The translations under genes and the position numbers were made by a program. A stretch of 64,000 nt of DNA from Tolypothrix sp. FACHB-123 (GTDB taxonomy: Bacteria > Cyanobacteriota > Cyanobacteriia > Cyanobacteriales > Nostocaceae). The stretch covers positions 38,850 to 102,849 of the forward strand of contig NZ_JACJRE010000029.1 in assembly GCF_014697075.1 (NCBI RefSeq), read 5' to 3'. A model generated the notes under the pieces. The model worked only from the letters and a program-made list of their open reading frames with translations, ran no database searches and was not told the DNA's origin. Below, piece after piece: positions 43,734-52,710 of this stretch. Numbering within the stretch: position 1 is the first letter of the stretch; every line of letters begins with the position of its first letter.

Positions 43734-43964
43734 TACCTCAAAGTCGTGTTGAGGTACCTCAAAGTCGTGTTGAGGTACTTCAAAGTCGTATTGAGGTACT
43801 TCAAAGTCGTATTGAGGTACTTCAAAGTCGTGTTGAGGTACTTCAAAGTCGTATTGAGGTACTTCAAAGTCGTATTGAGGTACCTAAAAGTCGTATTGAG
43901 GTACTTCAAAGTCGTATTGAGGTACCTAAAAGTCGTGTTGAGGTACTTCAAAGTCTGCAAAATC
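43734..43964. repeat. 21-bp minisatellite, ten full units plus a partial
   Basis: Units run head to tail from 43734 to 43943 with period exactly 21; a partial eleventh starts at 43944. Consensus: TACTTCAAAGTCGTATTGAG with a final G. Units 1 and 2 read CCTCAA...TTGAGG, so each can form a 6-bp hairpin. Units 8 and 10 have CCTAAA. On the minus strand, in the frame of the xisI remnant, each unit encodes EVPQYDF; units 8 and 10 carry TAG there. The array is open in two other frames, which explains long but meaningless open frames on both strands. Confidence 0.95.
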
Positions 43965-44147
43965 TGTATATTGCCACATTTTCGGCTCATGGAATGCCAA
44001 AACAATATCTTCCTTGGGAACACCCGCACTAACTAAGTCATTTGCAATACCATTTTCTGTCTAATCTTCCTCAATCCAGAATTTGCGATCGCGAATCCGA
44101 ACGTAAATAATCAGTGGAAGCTGGTTTCGATTATTTGGATAAAAATA
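43926..44147 (-). pseudogene. xisI: xisI remnant (fdxN-element excision controlling factor XisI-like), internal stop
   Basis: Reading the minus strand from about 44147, the frame gives YPNNRNQLPLIIYVRIRD, then KFWIEED, a TAG at 44063-44061, then TENGIANDLVSAGVPKED, IVLAFHEP and KMWQYTDFA, then DFEVPQHDF and a stop at 43928-43926. The part around GVPKEDIVLAFH...YTDFA is the C-terminal signature of XisI proteins, usually ending TEFAVA or similar. The TAG stands where Trp (TGG) is expected. The N-terminal two thirds of a normal XisI, and its usual partner xisH, are absent. The normal C-terminus is replaced by the repeat-encoded EVPQ tail. Confidence 0.75.
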
Positions 44148-44255
44148 TTACCTAACATTTTTCTTGCCGCATTGAAAACCTATCCCCAGAGCGTTAAGCT
44201 ATTAAGGCGCAATCTTTAACATAGTTTTTATTATTCTTTCACATCATCAGGTGTT

Positions 44256-45293
44256 ATGGCTAACCCCCTCCAAGACTACAACCCCAGCGGCGTAGGTGAA
44301 ATCAACGGTAACCTTTTTGGTTTACCCGGCGATTACGAATCTGCAAACCTGATTGTGTTTGGCGTACCTTGGGAAGTCACCGTTTCCTATGGTGCAGGTA
44401 CAGCCAACGGCCCCCAGCAGATTTTAGACGCTTCTAGGCAAATGGATTTGTTTGATTTCGATCATCCTGATGGTTGGAAACAGGGAATTTTTATGATGGA
44501 AATTCCCCAAGATATTTTGGAGAAAAATGAATACTATCGCAATTTAGCTGCCCAAATTATCGAAAGACTTGCCCAAGGGAAAGCACTGACAGACGAGCCA
44601 GATTTAACACCTATACTTACGGAAATTAATCAAGTTTCCCAGCAGGTAAATCAATGGCTCAGGGAAAATTGCCAGAAAGCAATCAATGATGGTAAGCGAG
44701 TGGCGGTGATTGGTGGCGATCACAGTTCACCTTTAGGTTACTTTCAAGCCTTAGCAGCTAAGTACCCAAATTATGGCATTTTACACCTAGATGCCCACGC
44801 AGATTTACGGGATGCCTATGAAGGGTTTGAATTTTCCCATGCGTCGATTATGTTCAACGCCATGAAGATACCGCAAATTTCCAAGTTGGTGCAGGTAGGT
44901 TTGCGAGATATTTGCCATGATGAAGTGCAAATTATCAACGAATCAGGCGATCGCATTATCGCCTATTACGACCCAGCCATCAAACAAAAACTTTATTCGG
45001 GAACAACTTGGATTGATTTGTGTCAAGAAATTGTCAGCCATTTACCCGAACTCGTCCACATCAGCTTTGATGTTGATGGTTTAGATCCCAAACTCTGTCC
45101 GAGTACAGGTACTCCTGTTCCTGGCGGTTTGGAGTTAGAACAAGCCTTTTGTTTATTTCGGGAAGTAGTGAAAAGCGGTAGAAAAATCATTGGCTTTGAT
45201 GTCTGCGAAGTTGGTGATGCTGAGTGGGATGGTAATGTCGGTGCGCGGATCGTCTATAAATTGGCGAATTTCCTGGATTTATCATGGCAATAA
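44256..45293 (+). CDS. speB: Agmatinase / ureohydrolase-family enzyme
   Basis: Binuclear metal enzyme of the arginase-agmatinase family, 345 residues, ATG preceded by AGGTG. Metal-ligand motifs are complete: GGDHS (about residue 153), HLDAHADLRD (about 172-181) and SFDVDGLDP (about 269-277), followed by FDVCEVG. The long N-terminus (QDYNPSGVGEINGNLFGLPGDYESANLIVFGVPWEVT) marks the cyanobacterial group that includes, as I recall, an Anabaena enzyme shown to be agmatinase for arginine catabolism. A related cyanobacterial branch hydrolyses guanidine, so substrate assignment is by similarity only. Cytoplasmic; would release urea and putrescine from agmatine. Confidence 0.82.
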   Translation: MANPLQDYNPSGVGEINGNLFGLPGDYESANLIVFGVPWEVTVSYGAGTANGPQQILDASRQMDLFDFDHPDGWKQGIFMMEIPQDILEKNEYYRNLAAQIIERLAQGKALTDEPDLTPILTEINQVSQQVNQWLRENCQKAINDGKRVAVIGGDHSSPLGYFQALAAKYPNYGILHLDAHADLRDAYEGFEFSHASIMFNAMKIPQISKLVQVGLRDICHDEVQIINESGDRIIAYYDPAIKQKLYSGTTWIDLCQEIVSHLPELVHISFDVDGLDPKLCPSTGTPVPGGLELEQAFCLFREVVKSGRKIIGFDVCEVGDAEWDGNVGARIVYKLANFLDLSWQ

Positions 45294-45581
45294 ACCAGGC
45301 GATCGCGGCAATTTTTCCGTCGCTCCAATACCATCTTTTCCAGATTTAAAAAACTATCTTTAGATAGATGAAATTAGATTCTCGAGTCTGCCAGATTAAA
45401 AACATTCAATCCACTTAAACGCTCACTGGAGATGAGTTTTCGGTTCGGTTCACCTAAATTACGCAAGTCTGCGGCAAGGCAGGTGACAGTCATTGCAGAT
45501 ATCCAGGAGAAATTGTTTTCCTTATATCTACAAAGTGGAGTCCATGTGACAAGGACTTTTGACCGCTGAACCCTACACATT

Positions 45582-46673
45582 ATGAAAATCGCACAAATCG
45601 CACCCCTGTGGGAACAAGTTCCGCCTGTTACCTATGGAGGAACTGAGCTAGTTGTGAGTCGTTTGACCGATGAACTGGTACGTAGAGGTCACGAAGTCAC
45701 ACTATTCGCTTCAGGAGATTCCCAAACTCTAGCTCGTTTAGAAGCTGGGAGTCCGCGTGCATTACGCTTGGCTACCGATATCCAAGAACCGATAATGTAC
45801 GAACTCATGCATGTTGGTAATGTTTATCAACGCGCTAGCGAATTCGATATTATTCATTCCCACGTAGGGGTTTGGTCTTTGCCTTTAGCTAGTGTGGTCT
45901 CAACACCAACAGTGCATACCTTACATGGTATCTTTACTCGCGATAACAACAAAGTTTTTCGCCAATATAGCACGCAACCATACATCAGCATTAGTGATGC
46001 CCAACGTCTGTTAAACATTAATTATGTTTCTACAGTCTATAACGGTATCAGCGTTGAGAAGTTTCCTTTCTTTGCCGAACCGCAAGATCCGCCATATTTG
46101 GCGTTTTTAGGGCGCTTCTCACCAGAAAAAGGGCCACAACACGCGATCGCTATTGCGAAGCAGACCGGTTGGCGCTTGAGGATGGCTGGTAAAGTTGATG
46201 TGGTAGATAAGGAGTTTTTTGAAAAAGAAATTGCTCCTTATATTGATGGTAAACAAATCGAGTTTCTCGGTGAAGTGAACCACGAGCAAAAAGCCGAACT
46301 TTTAGGTAACGCCGCAATTACCCTCTTCCCCATTACCTGGTGCGAACCCTTTGGATTGGTAATGGCTGAATCTATGGCCACAGGTACACCCGTAATCGCG
46401 ATGAATATGGGTTCTGTTTCCGAAGTAATTGCCAATGGCCAGACAGGTTATGTCTGCCAAAGTTACGATGAAATGGCGGCGATGATTCCCAAAGCCTTAA
46501 AGCTGGATCGCCAAAAATGCCGCGAACACGTAGAAAATAGATTTAGCGTTACCCAAATGGTTAACGGCTATGAAGCAGTCTACGAAAAACTGGTTGGCGA
46601 TCGCAATTGGCGTCATTGGTTCAACTCTGCAATCAGAAATTCTTTGGAATCTCTAACATCTTTGACAAAATAA
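45582..46673 (+). CDS. Family 4 glycosyltransferase
   Basis: Cytoplasmic GT-B glycosyltransferase of 363 residues that moves a sugar from a nucleotide donor with retention. The N-terminal domain begins MKIAQIAPLWEQVPPVTYGGTELVVSRLTDEL, with the GGTE loop. The C-terminal domain has FLGRFSPEKGPQHAIAIAKQ, WCEPFGLVMAESMATGTPVIAM (the E-x7-E region) and GSVSEVIANGQTGYVC. Acceptor and product are unknown; no polysaccharide cluster surrounds it. A terminator-like hairpin follows at 46872. Confidence 0.88.
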   Translation: MKIAQIAPLWEQVPPVTYGGTELVVSRLTDELVRRGHEVTLFASGDSQTLARLEAGSPRALRLATDIQEPIMYELMHVGNVYQRASEFDIIHSHVGVWSLPLASVVSTPTVHTLHGIFTRDNNKVFRQYSTQPYISISDAQRLLNINYVSTVYNGISVEKFPFFAEPQDPPYLAFLGRFSPEKGPQHAIAIAKQTGWRLRMAGKVDVVDKEFFEKEIAPYIDGKQIEFLGEVNHEQKAELLGNAAITLFPITWCEPFGLVMAESMATGTPVIAMNMGSVSEVIANGQTGYVCQSYDEMAAMIPKALKLDRQKCREHVENRFSVTQMVNGYEAVYEKLVGDRNWRHWFNSAIRNSLESLTSLTK

Positions 46674-46871
46674 CTACTAATTTGTAATTAGGAAATTTGG
46701 ACACCATCTAAATACATCGCCACATTAATCATGATGGGTAAATTCCGTAGTAAAGACTTCAGTCTTTATATTCAACAATCTTTGTGTTGATTAATATTAA
46801 TGCATCCATCATAAATTAATGGGACAACCAAAGAGGTTTTAGGTTTTCAATTTGTAAATATTTTATCTGCG

Positions 46872-46896
46872 GCTCCCTGGATAGGGGAGCTTTTTT
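46872..46896 (+). terminator. Rho-independent-type terminator
   Basis: GCTCCC (46872-46877) pairs with GGGAGC (46885-46890) and is followed by six T at 46891-46896. It lies about 200 bases after the glycosyltransferase stop, so it may end that transcript. Confidence 0.75.
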
Positions 46897-46954
46897 GTGA
46901 AAAGATGCAAAACTTATAATACTTTGCTACCAGAATGTGACAAATAAACTGTAA

Positions 46955-46973
46955 AGGCGGGAGTAACCCGCCT
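46955..46973. repeat. GC-rich hairpin of the dispersed CCCGCC type
   Basis: AGGCGGG (46955-46961) and CCCGCCT (46967-46973) form a perfect 7-bp stem with loop AGTAA. It stands just after the stop of the minus-strand kinase gene (47018) and may serve as its terminator, although no T-run follows. Confidence 0.55.
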
Positions 46974-47017
46974 CTACAAGTAAATTGATAATAGAGATGT
47001 TTTTTATTAGGAATTTT

Positions 47018-49210
47018 CTAAGGTGTCGGCGTGACTGTAGGCGATGGTGATGGCGATGGTGTTGGTGTTGGTGTCGGCGATGGCGATGGTGTTGGTGATG
47101 GCGTGACTGTTGGTGTGGGTGATGGCGTCGGCGTTTCCGTGATGGTGGGTGTGGGTGTGGGGGTAGGAGTTTCAGCCGCGATTGTCAGTTGATAATCTGC
47201 TGGTTGAGATCCAGTATTCACAACCACAAATTCATAAAACCCTTTTTCTGGTAATGTGGTTGACAAACTGCGTTTAGTGGAATCTTCTAAAAAGATAATC
47301 TTGCCAGTTGGGGAATAAATTGACAGCAAAACTTGATTATTAGCTTTGAGATTCACTTCTAAAGATTGCTCTTGAGCTAATTCAGCAATAAAAACTTTGC
47401 CGTTAGTTCCACTTAGCTTACCACTGACTGTTTTACTGGTGGCTGCTTCCTCAAAGGTAATTTTTTGAAAAGCACTATTAGCTAAGATAGCGCTGAGTTT
47501 ATCACTGACAAAGGCGTACCATACTTGTCCCGTGGGCTGTTCGACAAATTCCTTACCGCGCTGGGTGGGAAAGGCGGCGAAAAAGGCTGCATCGCCTAAA
47601 TCGTATAAAGAACGACTACCAACATTAATGCGGTTAACTTCGACTTTCCAGCGATCGCGTTCTGCTGAAGTGTATGTTCCTAGTTGCTGGCGAGCTTTGT
47701 TACTCAGTGGTGCTAGTTTAGTTAAGACTTCGCTAGCTAGTTTATCCCATTCTGCCCGCAAACTTGCATCTTCAGGGCGATCGCTCAAAGTCCTTCCTTT
47801 TAAGCTGGGATTTTTCTCCCAAAACAGTTGGTTAACTAATCTTACATAAAAATCATTAGCTATACCCAACTGCTGACGGCGATCGCGCAATTTATCTTTG
47901 CGTGCTTGTTCTTCTGCGGAATATTGCGGAGGGCTAGTAGTTACAGTTGGTGTTGGTGAAGCGGAACTTCCCCCACCACCAGGATCGCTAGGGTTAATCA
48001 CCTTACTTATACCCCACAAACCTAAACCTACAACCCCTGCTGTTACCAAACCTACCAGAAAAGTTTTGCTTGGCGTCCAAGAATCGCCTGGTGGGGGAGG
48101 AGGGTAAGCAACCGGAACGGAGGGATTTGGGTAACGGGGAGAAGATATGGCCATCGTCTCCGTTGATGTGGGAATTGGTGCTGGTGGGGTAGGAATTGGC
48201 GCTGGTGGTGGTGCTTGGGTAGGCGGTTGGGTGGGTATATAGCTAAATCCTTGGGCTTGGTTGAGTACTTCTTGAACTTGACGCGCCGATTGATAGCGAT
48301 CGCCTGGTCGAGCCGATAGCATTTTATTAAGTAACTGTGCCAAACTCGGACTCAGGCTAACTTCTCTTTCCCATTGCCAATCTAGACTATAAGTATCAAT
48401 TAATTCCTGGGGCTGTTTCCCTGTCAGTAAAACTAACATGGTAGCCGCTAAAGCATATAAATCGCTGTGGGGAGATACCAAACCAGTTTGCATTTGTTCT
48501 GGCGGTGCAAATCCCACCTTACCTAGTAAAGTTGCGGCTGGCGGCGATGCCACAACACCAGGCTGATAATATTGAGAAGCTACCGTAGCTACAACTTGTT
48601 TTACACCGCCAAAATCAATCAATACTGGTAATTGATCGGCTTGACGCAAAATTAAATTATCGGGAGAAATATCGCGATGAATTACGCCTAAAGTATGAAT
48701 ATATTCTAAAACTGGGAGAATTTGCTGTAATAATTGTCTAATTTCCGCCTCTGTAAACCGCATACCTTGCAGTCGGCGATTATTTAATAAAGAATTATAA
48801 GTTTGTCCTTCCACATAATCTTGGACTAAAAATAAATATTCCTTACCACCTAAATTAATATGAAAATTTTCCCGAAACCGGGGAATTTGGGGATGTTGCA
48901 GTTTGTAGAGAACGCTCGCTTCCCGTTGAAATAATTCTTCAGCCTTTTGTAAAACGTAAGCCGTTTGTACCTGGGGAGAAAATTCTTTTAAAACACAGAG
49001 TTCCCGGAAACGGTTGATATCTTCCGCCAAATAAGTCCGCCCAAAACCACCTTGACCAATTTGGCGGACAATTAAATAGCGATCGCCTAAAACTTGTCCT
49101 GGTTGGATATTGTAATTTACAGGTGAATCTAATAACTTTTCACCGCAATTCAAGCAAAAGCGGCTACCTGCGGGATTTTCATGTCCTTGGGAGCAATAAA
49201 AAGAAGGCAT
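47018..49210 (-). CDS. Membrane-anchored Ser/Thr protein kinase with zinc ribbon and Pro/Thr-rich tail
   Basis: Hanks-type kinase of 730 residues. Order: N-terminal zinc ribbon (YCSQGHENPAGSRFCLNCG, four Cys); kinase domain about 40-310 with GQGGFGRTYLAED, Lys in CVLKEF, HRDISPDN and IDFGG; Pro-rich linker; membrane helix TFLVGLVTAGVVGLGLWGI (about 378-396); an extracytoplasmic region shared with the neighbouring kinase (RRQQLGIANDFYVRLVNQLFW); and a pre-peptidase-C-like beta domain (IYSPTGKIIFLEDSTKRSL to YQLTIA). The last 50 residues are a TPTPSP repeat. All kinase catalytic residues are present. Its paralogue lies 88 bases upstream; substrate unknown. Confidence 0.92.
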   Translation of the reverse strand: MPSFYCSQGHENPAGSRFCLNCGEKLLDSPVNYNIQPGQVLGDRYLIVRQIGQGGFGRTYLAEDINRFRELCVLKEFSPQVQTAYVLQKAEELFQREASVLYKLQHPQIPRFRENFHINLGGKEYLFLVQDYVEGQTYNSLLNNRRLQGMRFTEAEIRQLLQQILPVLEYIHTLGVIHRDISPDNLILRQADQLPVLIDFGGVKQVVATVASQYYQPGVVASPPAATLLGKVGFAPPEQMQTGLVSPHSDLYALAATMLVLLTGKQPQELIDTYSLDWQWEREVSLSPSLAQLLNKMLSARPGDRYQSARQVQEVLNQAQGFSYIPTQPPTQAPPPAPIPTPPAPIPTSTETMAISSPRYPNPSVPVAYPPPPPGDSWTPSKTFLVGLVTAGVVGLGLWGISKVINPSDPGGGGSSASPTPTVTTSPPQYSAEEQARKDKLRDRRQQLGIANDFYVRLVNQLFWEKNPSLKGRTLSDRPEDASLRAEWDKLASEVLTKLAPLSNKARQQLGTYTSAERDRWKVEVNRINVGSRSLYDLGDAAFFAAFPTQRGKEFVEQPTGQVWYAFVSDKLSAILANSAFQKITFEEAATSKTVSGKLSGTNGKVFIAELAQEQSLEVNLKANNQVLLSIYSPTGKIIFLEDSTKRSLSTTLPEKGFYEFVVVNTGSQPADYQLTIAAETPTPTPTPTITETPTPSPTPTVTPSPTPSPSPTPTPTPSPSPSPTVTPTP

Positions 49211-49298
49211 ATTAATTAGTCATTAGTCATTTGTCATTAGTCATTTGTCAGTTCTTGGCTGTCATTTGTCAAGCAGTCAACAGTCAACCATCAACAAT
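49211..49298. repeat. GTCATTT / GTCAACA heptamer repeats between the kinase genes
   Basis: The 88-base gap is mostly composed of ATTAGTC and ATTTGTC units followed by AGTCAACAGTCAACC. It separates two genes that otherwise would be adjacent on the minus strand. Confidence 0.75.
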
Positions 49299-50987
49299 CT
49301 AGTTGCCAGATTGTACCTTACTAACTTGATCTGCTGCGATCGCATACCAAATTTGACCATAGGTTTGGAGATTACGTTTCTCCTGCTTTTCTTTAGGGAA
49401 CAAGCGATCAAATTTTGTATTAGTATCTTTTGTTAATTGATTGAGCGTATAATCCCCAAACTGTCCCGCTTGTGCTTGTCGCCTCCATGTATCAAAATCT
49501 CGCTGAGAATAGCTTCCTAGTTTACGACGAGATGCGGCACTGAGTTGAGCCTGTTCCAGTTTTTGTAACAAGTTTTCGGCAATACTAGACCATTGATCGC
49601 GTAAGGGTGCATCTTCTGGTTTAGCAGTGAGGGCGCGTCCTTGTAATTCTGGCTTTTGCGCGTAAAACAAATTATCTACCATCCGAATGAAATATCCTTG
49701 CGGAATTTCCAGTTGTTGGCGACGGTTGATAATTTGACTGAGGCGGCTTGTTTGTTGGTTTTGTTTGTCGCTAACTGGTTTACTGATAGGATTGGAGACA
49801 GTAGGCAGTGTTGGTAAGGAAATTGAAGATACACCGCGAATCAGCGCATTAACTGCGGCAAAACTACCTGCACCAATTAAAACTATCACAGAAGTTCCCA
49901 GCATACTTACTGCAAAAGGACGCATCCACCCTGGAAGCGGCATTTTATTGGCGATTAATTGCGTCTGATTGTGGATTTTACTGACAATTTGATGAGCCTG
50001 TTTGCGTCCAGGAGCGACTATCATTGTCTTGAGTTTAGTAATTTGCGGATTCTGGGGTTTAGTCGCCACCTTTGACGGTAAATCTTTCAAGACTTGATTG
50101 GCATTTTGATAGCGTGAATTCGGTTGATATGCCAACATCTTTTTTAAGACAGTTTCTAGTTTGGGACTGACTTGAATTTCTTTACCCCATAACCAAATTC
50201 CTTGGTAACTGTCATACAGTCCTTGTGGTTCCTTCCCTGTCAACAGCACCAAAGCTGTCACCGCTAGAGAATATAAATCACTACTAAAATAAACCTTACC
50301 TTGACGCAGCTGTTCCTCTGGCGCATAACCTGTTTTTCCCAACAAAGTATTGTGTACCGCCAATTGGGTAAACCAAAAACCTTGAGAAGCAGGTAATTGC
50401 TTCACCCCACCAAAGTCAATCAATACCGGGAGATTATCAGAACGCCGCCAAATCAAATTATCGGGGGAGATATCGCGGTGAACTACATCCTTAGAATGGA
50501 GGTAAGCCAGCACGGGAAGGATTTTTTCTAATAAATTTAGTACTTCTTCCTCGCTAAAAGTCTGCTTTTGACTTTGACGCTGTTCTAACAACTGGCGGTA
50601 ATTGTCACCATCTATATAATCTTGGACTAAAAAGAAGAAATCTTTACCCCCTAACTTCTCTTGTAGGGAAGCGTGAAACATAGGGATTTGCGGATGCTGG
50701 AGTTTTTTGAGGGTATTGGCTTCTCGTTCAAATAATTCCTTAGCTTTTTGTAAATCCTGGGGATCTTGAACTTGTGGCGCAAATTCCTTCAGTACACATT
50801 GTTTATTGGGTTGATTTTTATCCTCAGCCAAATAGGTACGCCCGAAGCCACCTTGCCCTAATTGACGTATAATTTTGTAGCGCTTATCCACAACTTGCCC
50901 GACAGGTAGAGGCAAAGGTTCACCGCAGTGAGTGCAAAAACGGTTACTGCCATTATTTAAGTGATTTTTAGTGCAATAGACTTGCAT
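49299..50987 (-). CDS. Membrane-anchored Ser/Thr protein kinase (paralogue)
   Basis: Hanks-type kinase of 562 residues, clearly a paralogue of its neighbour. It has the same N-terminal zinc ribbon (YCTKNHLNNGSNRFCTHCG), kinase motifs GQGGFGRTYLAED, Lys in CVLKEF, VHRDISPDN and IDFGG, one membrane helix (FAVSMLGTSVIVLIGAGSFAAV), and the shared C-terminal helical region (RRQQLEIPQGYFIRMVDNLFYAQKPELQGRAL). It lacks the pre-peptidase-C-like domain and TPSP tail of the neighbour, ending after IWYAIAADQVSKVQ. The kinase is complete. The pair probably arose by local duplication followed by loss or gain of the outer domain. Confidence 0.92.
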   Translation of the reverse strand: MQVYCTKNHLNNGSNRFCTHCGEPLPLPVGQVVDKRYKIIRQLGQGGFGRTYLAEDKNQPNKQCVLKEFAPQVQDPQDLQKAKELFEREANTLKKLQHPQIPMFHASLQEKLGGKDFFFLVQDYIDGDNYRQLLEQRQSQKQTFSEEEVLNLLEKILPVLAYLHSKDVVHRDISPDNLIWRRSDNLPVLIDFGGVKQLPASQGFWFTQLAVHNTLLGKTGYAPEEQLRQGKVYFSSDLYSLAVTALVLLTGKEPQGLYDSYQGIWLWGKEIQVSPKLETVLKKMLAYQPNSRYQNANQVLKDLPSKVATKPQNPQITKLKTMIVAPGRKQAHQIVSKIHNQTQLIANKMPLPGWMRPFAVSMLGTSVIVLIGAGSFAAVNALIRGVSSISLPTLPTVSNPISKPVSDKQNQQTSRLSQIINRRQQLEIPQGYFIRMVDNLFYAQKPELQGRALTAKPEDAPLRDQWSSIAENLLQKLEQAQLSAASRRKLGSYSQRDFDTWRRQAQAGQFGDYTLNQLTKDTNTKFDRLFPKEKQEKRNLQTYGQIWYAIAADQVSKVQSGN

Positions 50988-51186
50988 GGCGCTGAGGGAT
51001 AAACTAGGTTTTTAGAAATTGCTACAACAGACAAAGTTCCAATTACAGAAATTTTCGCAATTTTCACCCAGTCCAGCAAGTAAATATAGCTTTTAGACCT
51101 ATATCAGGCTTGTAACAATTATTTAATTGATGTTAAGCGATCGCATTGTCGAAGTGCAGCGATCGCACACCATACCACAGAAAATT

Positions 51187-51546
51187 TTACTGCTGACTTA
51201 ACTCGATAATATTCCCATCGGGGTCTTGGGTAAATACAGCAGGACGACCGGAGGCGCTGGCTTGAATGGGATAGTTGCAATTGAGTAATTCTTGTTTGGC
51301 TGTTTCTAAGTCAGCAACGGAGAAAGCTACATGGGGGTTGCGTCCCCATTTTTGGTTTTGGTTTTCGGTGGGAGAAGAAGGGGCGACTATTAAGTGAATT
51401 TGATAGTTACCGACTTGATACCATGCACCAGGGTATTTCAGAGAGCGATCAATTTTCGCTAGTCCTAATACTGTGCCATAAAAATGTTCGGAGCGTTCCA
51501 AGTCAGTAACAAGAATGGCGGTATGCAGACTGTTGGTAATTTGCAT
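51187..51546 (-). CDS. VOC-superfamily (glyoxalase/bleomycin-resistance) protein
   Basis: A 119-residue soluble protein of one glyoxalase-like unit pair: LHTAILVTDLERSEHFYGTVLGL at the N terminus and HVAFSVADLETAKQELLN, ending RPAVFTQDPDGNIIELSQ. The His and Glu positions of the metal site (H near residue 7, H near 92, E near 115) are all present, so it may bind a divalent metal. Substrate cannot be told. It is 38 bases downstream of the HD-Pnk gene on the same strand and may be in one transcript with it, though no functional link is known. Confidence 0.85.
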   Translation of the reverse strand: MQITNSLHTAILVTDLERSEHFYGTVLGLAKIDRSLKYPGAWYQVGNYQIHLIVAPSSPTENQNQKWGRNPHVAFSVADLETAKQELLNCNYPIQASASGRPAVFTQDPDGNIIELSQQ

Positions 51547-51584
51547 TGTTTATGAGATGCGATCGCGTTTATTTCAATTTTCGC

Positions 51585-52709
51585 CTATTTCAGGGACTCT
51601 ATCCAATCTACTGTATGAGATTCGGTGATATTGGGCACTTCTAGTTTGTGTTTTAACCGATAAAGTACAGATTCTGGAATTTTGGCAGTGCGATCGCAGT
51701 TTCTACGTAATAATTCTTGCCAAGATGTTTCTAGATACACTATGCGAATGTTGGCTTGATAATTAGCAAACAGTCGAATCAGCATTGACCGTAATTGACG
51801 GCTGATGTTAGTAGCATTCCAAACAAATGGTTGTCCATGACGCAGATATTCTTTAGCCAAAGCTTTAGCTGCACTTGTAACTACACCTTGGTCATCCTCT
51901 GGTTGAATCCCCATTGTCTGACGCAGTTTATCTAGAGAAATTACTTGCCAATCTGGGAGATTTTCGCTAATCCAAGTATCTTTCCCTGCACCAGGTAGGC
52001 CTGACATAAGTACTACCTGCAACCTGGTATCATCGTATGCTTCATAGTTTGGGTTACCATCTTCTTTTTGGAAGTAAATAAACCGACTATGGGCTGAGAA
52101 AAATGGGCGCGGCTGGTGTAGACATTGATTTTCTTGGCAGAATTCCCGGAAAAATTCGATGCGTTCGAGTAATTGGGCTTGGTCGTCGCAGTAACGCCCT
52201 TTTACGTCTGCTTCTGCTAGTAAAGCTAGTAAATCGCAACTGATAATTTGACTAGCTTTGATAACTGACCTTTCAGGGTTGGGTTTATCCCAAAACCATA
52301 GAGGTAAACTACCGTATTTTACCAAAGATGCGATCGCTTCCCGTTCTGGTAATGGTACCTGCAAATCCCAGAGAATCTGCTGTGCCATTTTTGCACCTTG
52401 GACTACGTGACCTTTGGAAGAGATAGCCCCATCATCGGCGATTTCTGTCGCCGCAGGTTTGGCGACATCATGTAGCAAAGCAGCCGCAAATACTATTGAA
52501 CGTTCTTTAGCAGGTAACGCCCGCCATTGAGGTAAAGCAACTAAAGCCTCACATACCAGTTTTGTATGAATAAGAACATCCCCTTCCGCATGATACCGTG
52601 GATCTTGGGGACAATCAGCAAGCGATCGCAACCAATCAAATTCAGCTTCTAATGCTGTCCAATTAATCGACCAATCGCTTTCATTAGGGCAATGAGGAAA
52701 AGAGTTCAT
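51585..52709 (-). CDS. HD-phosphohydrolase / P-loop polynucleotide kinase (HD-Pnk type)
   Basis: A 374-residue two-domain protein. The N-terminal HD domain (about 15-190) has the metal-binding HD pair in AALLHDVAKPA, an upstream His in EGDVLIHTKLV and a later Asp in CDLLALLAEADVKGR. The C-terminal P-loop kinase (about 235-374) has MSGLPGAGKDTWI and the later basic stretch RNCDRTAKIPESV. This order matches bacterial HD-Pnk enzymes, which remove terminal phosphates with the HD domain and add 5' phosphate with the kinase domain. The next gene upstream on the same strand encodes an RNA ligase, so the two would heal and seal RNA ends. There is no clear ribosome site. Confidence 0.82.
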   Translation of the reverse strand: MNSFPHCPNESDWSINWTALEAEFDWLRSLADCPQDPRYHAEGDVLIHTKLVCEALVALPQWRALPAKERSIVFAAALLHDVAKPAATEIADDGAISSKGHVVQGAKMAQQILWDLQVPLPEREAIASLVKYGSLPLWFWDKPNPERSVIKASQIISCDLLALLAEADVKGRYCDDQAQLLERIEFFREFCQENQCLHQPRPFFSAHSRFIYFQKEDGNPNYEAYDDTRLQVVLMSGLPGAGKDTWISENLPDWQVISLDKLRQTMGIQPEDDQGVVTSAAKALAKEYLRHGQPFVWNATNISRQLRSMLIRLFANYQANIRIVYLETSWQELLRRNCDRTAKIPESVLYRLKHKLEVPNITESHTVDWIESLK

Positions 52710-52710
52710 A

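Noticed and set aside
43734-43964. CRISPR array
   Set aside because: Units are adjacent without spacers and have a 21-base period, so it is a minisatellite. No cas gene is present.
43718-44029. 103-codon minus-strand frame of YLNTTLK repeats
   Set aside because: Same repeat, different frame. The flanking sequence does not match XisI, whereas the neighbouring frame does.
43680-44036. 118-codon plus-strand frame of KVVLRYF repeats
   Set aside because: It is a by-product of a 21-bp tandem repeat whose unit has no stop in this frame. The non-repeat parts look non-coding, and the xisI frame on the other strand explains the flanks better.
47018-47170. Collagen-like or mucin-like domain at the end of the kinase
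   Set aside because: The TPTPSP tail is simple low-complexity sequence without a G-x-y or other fold-forming pattern.
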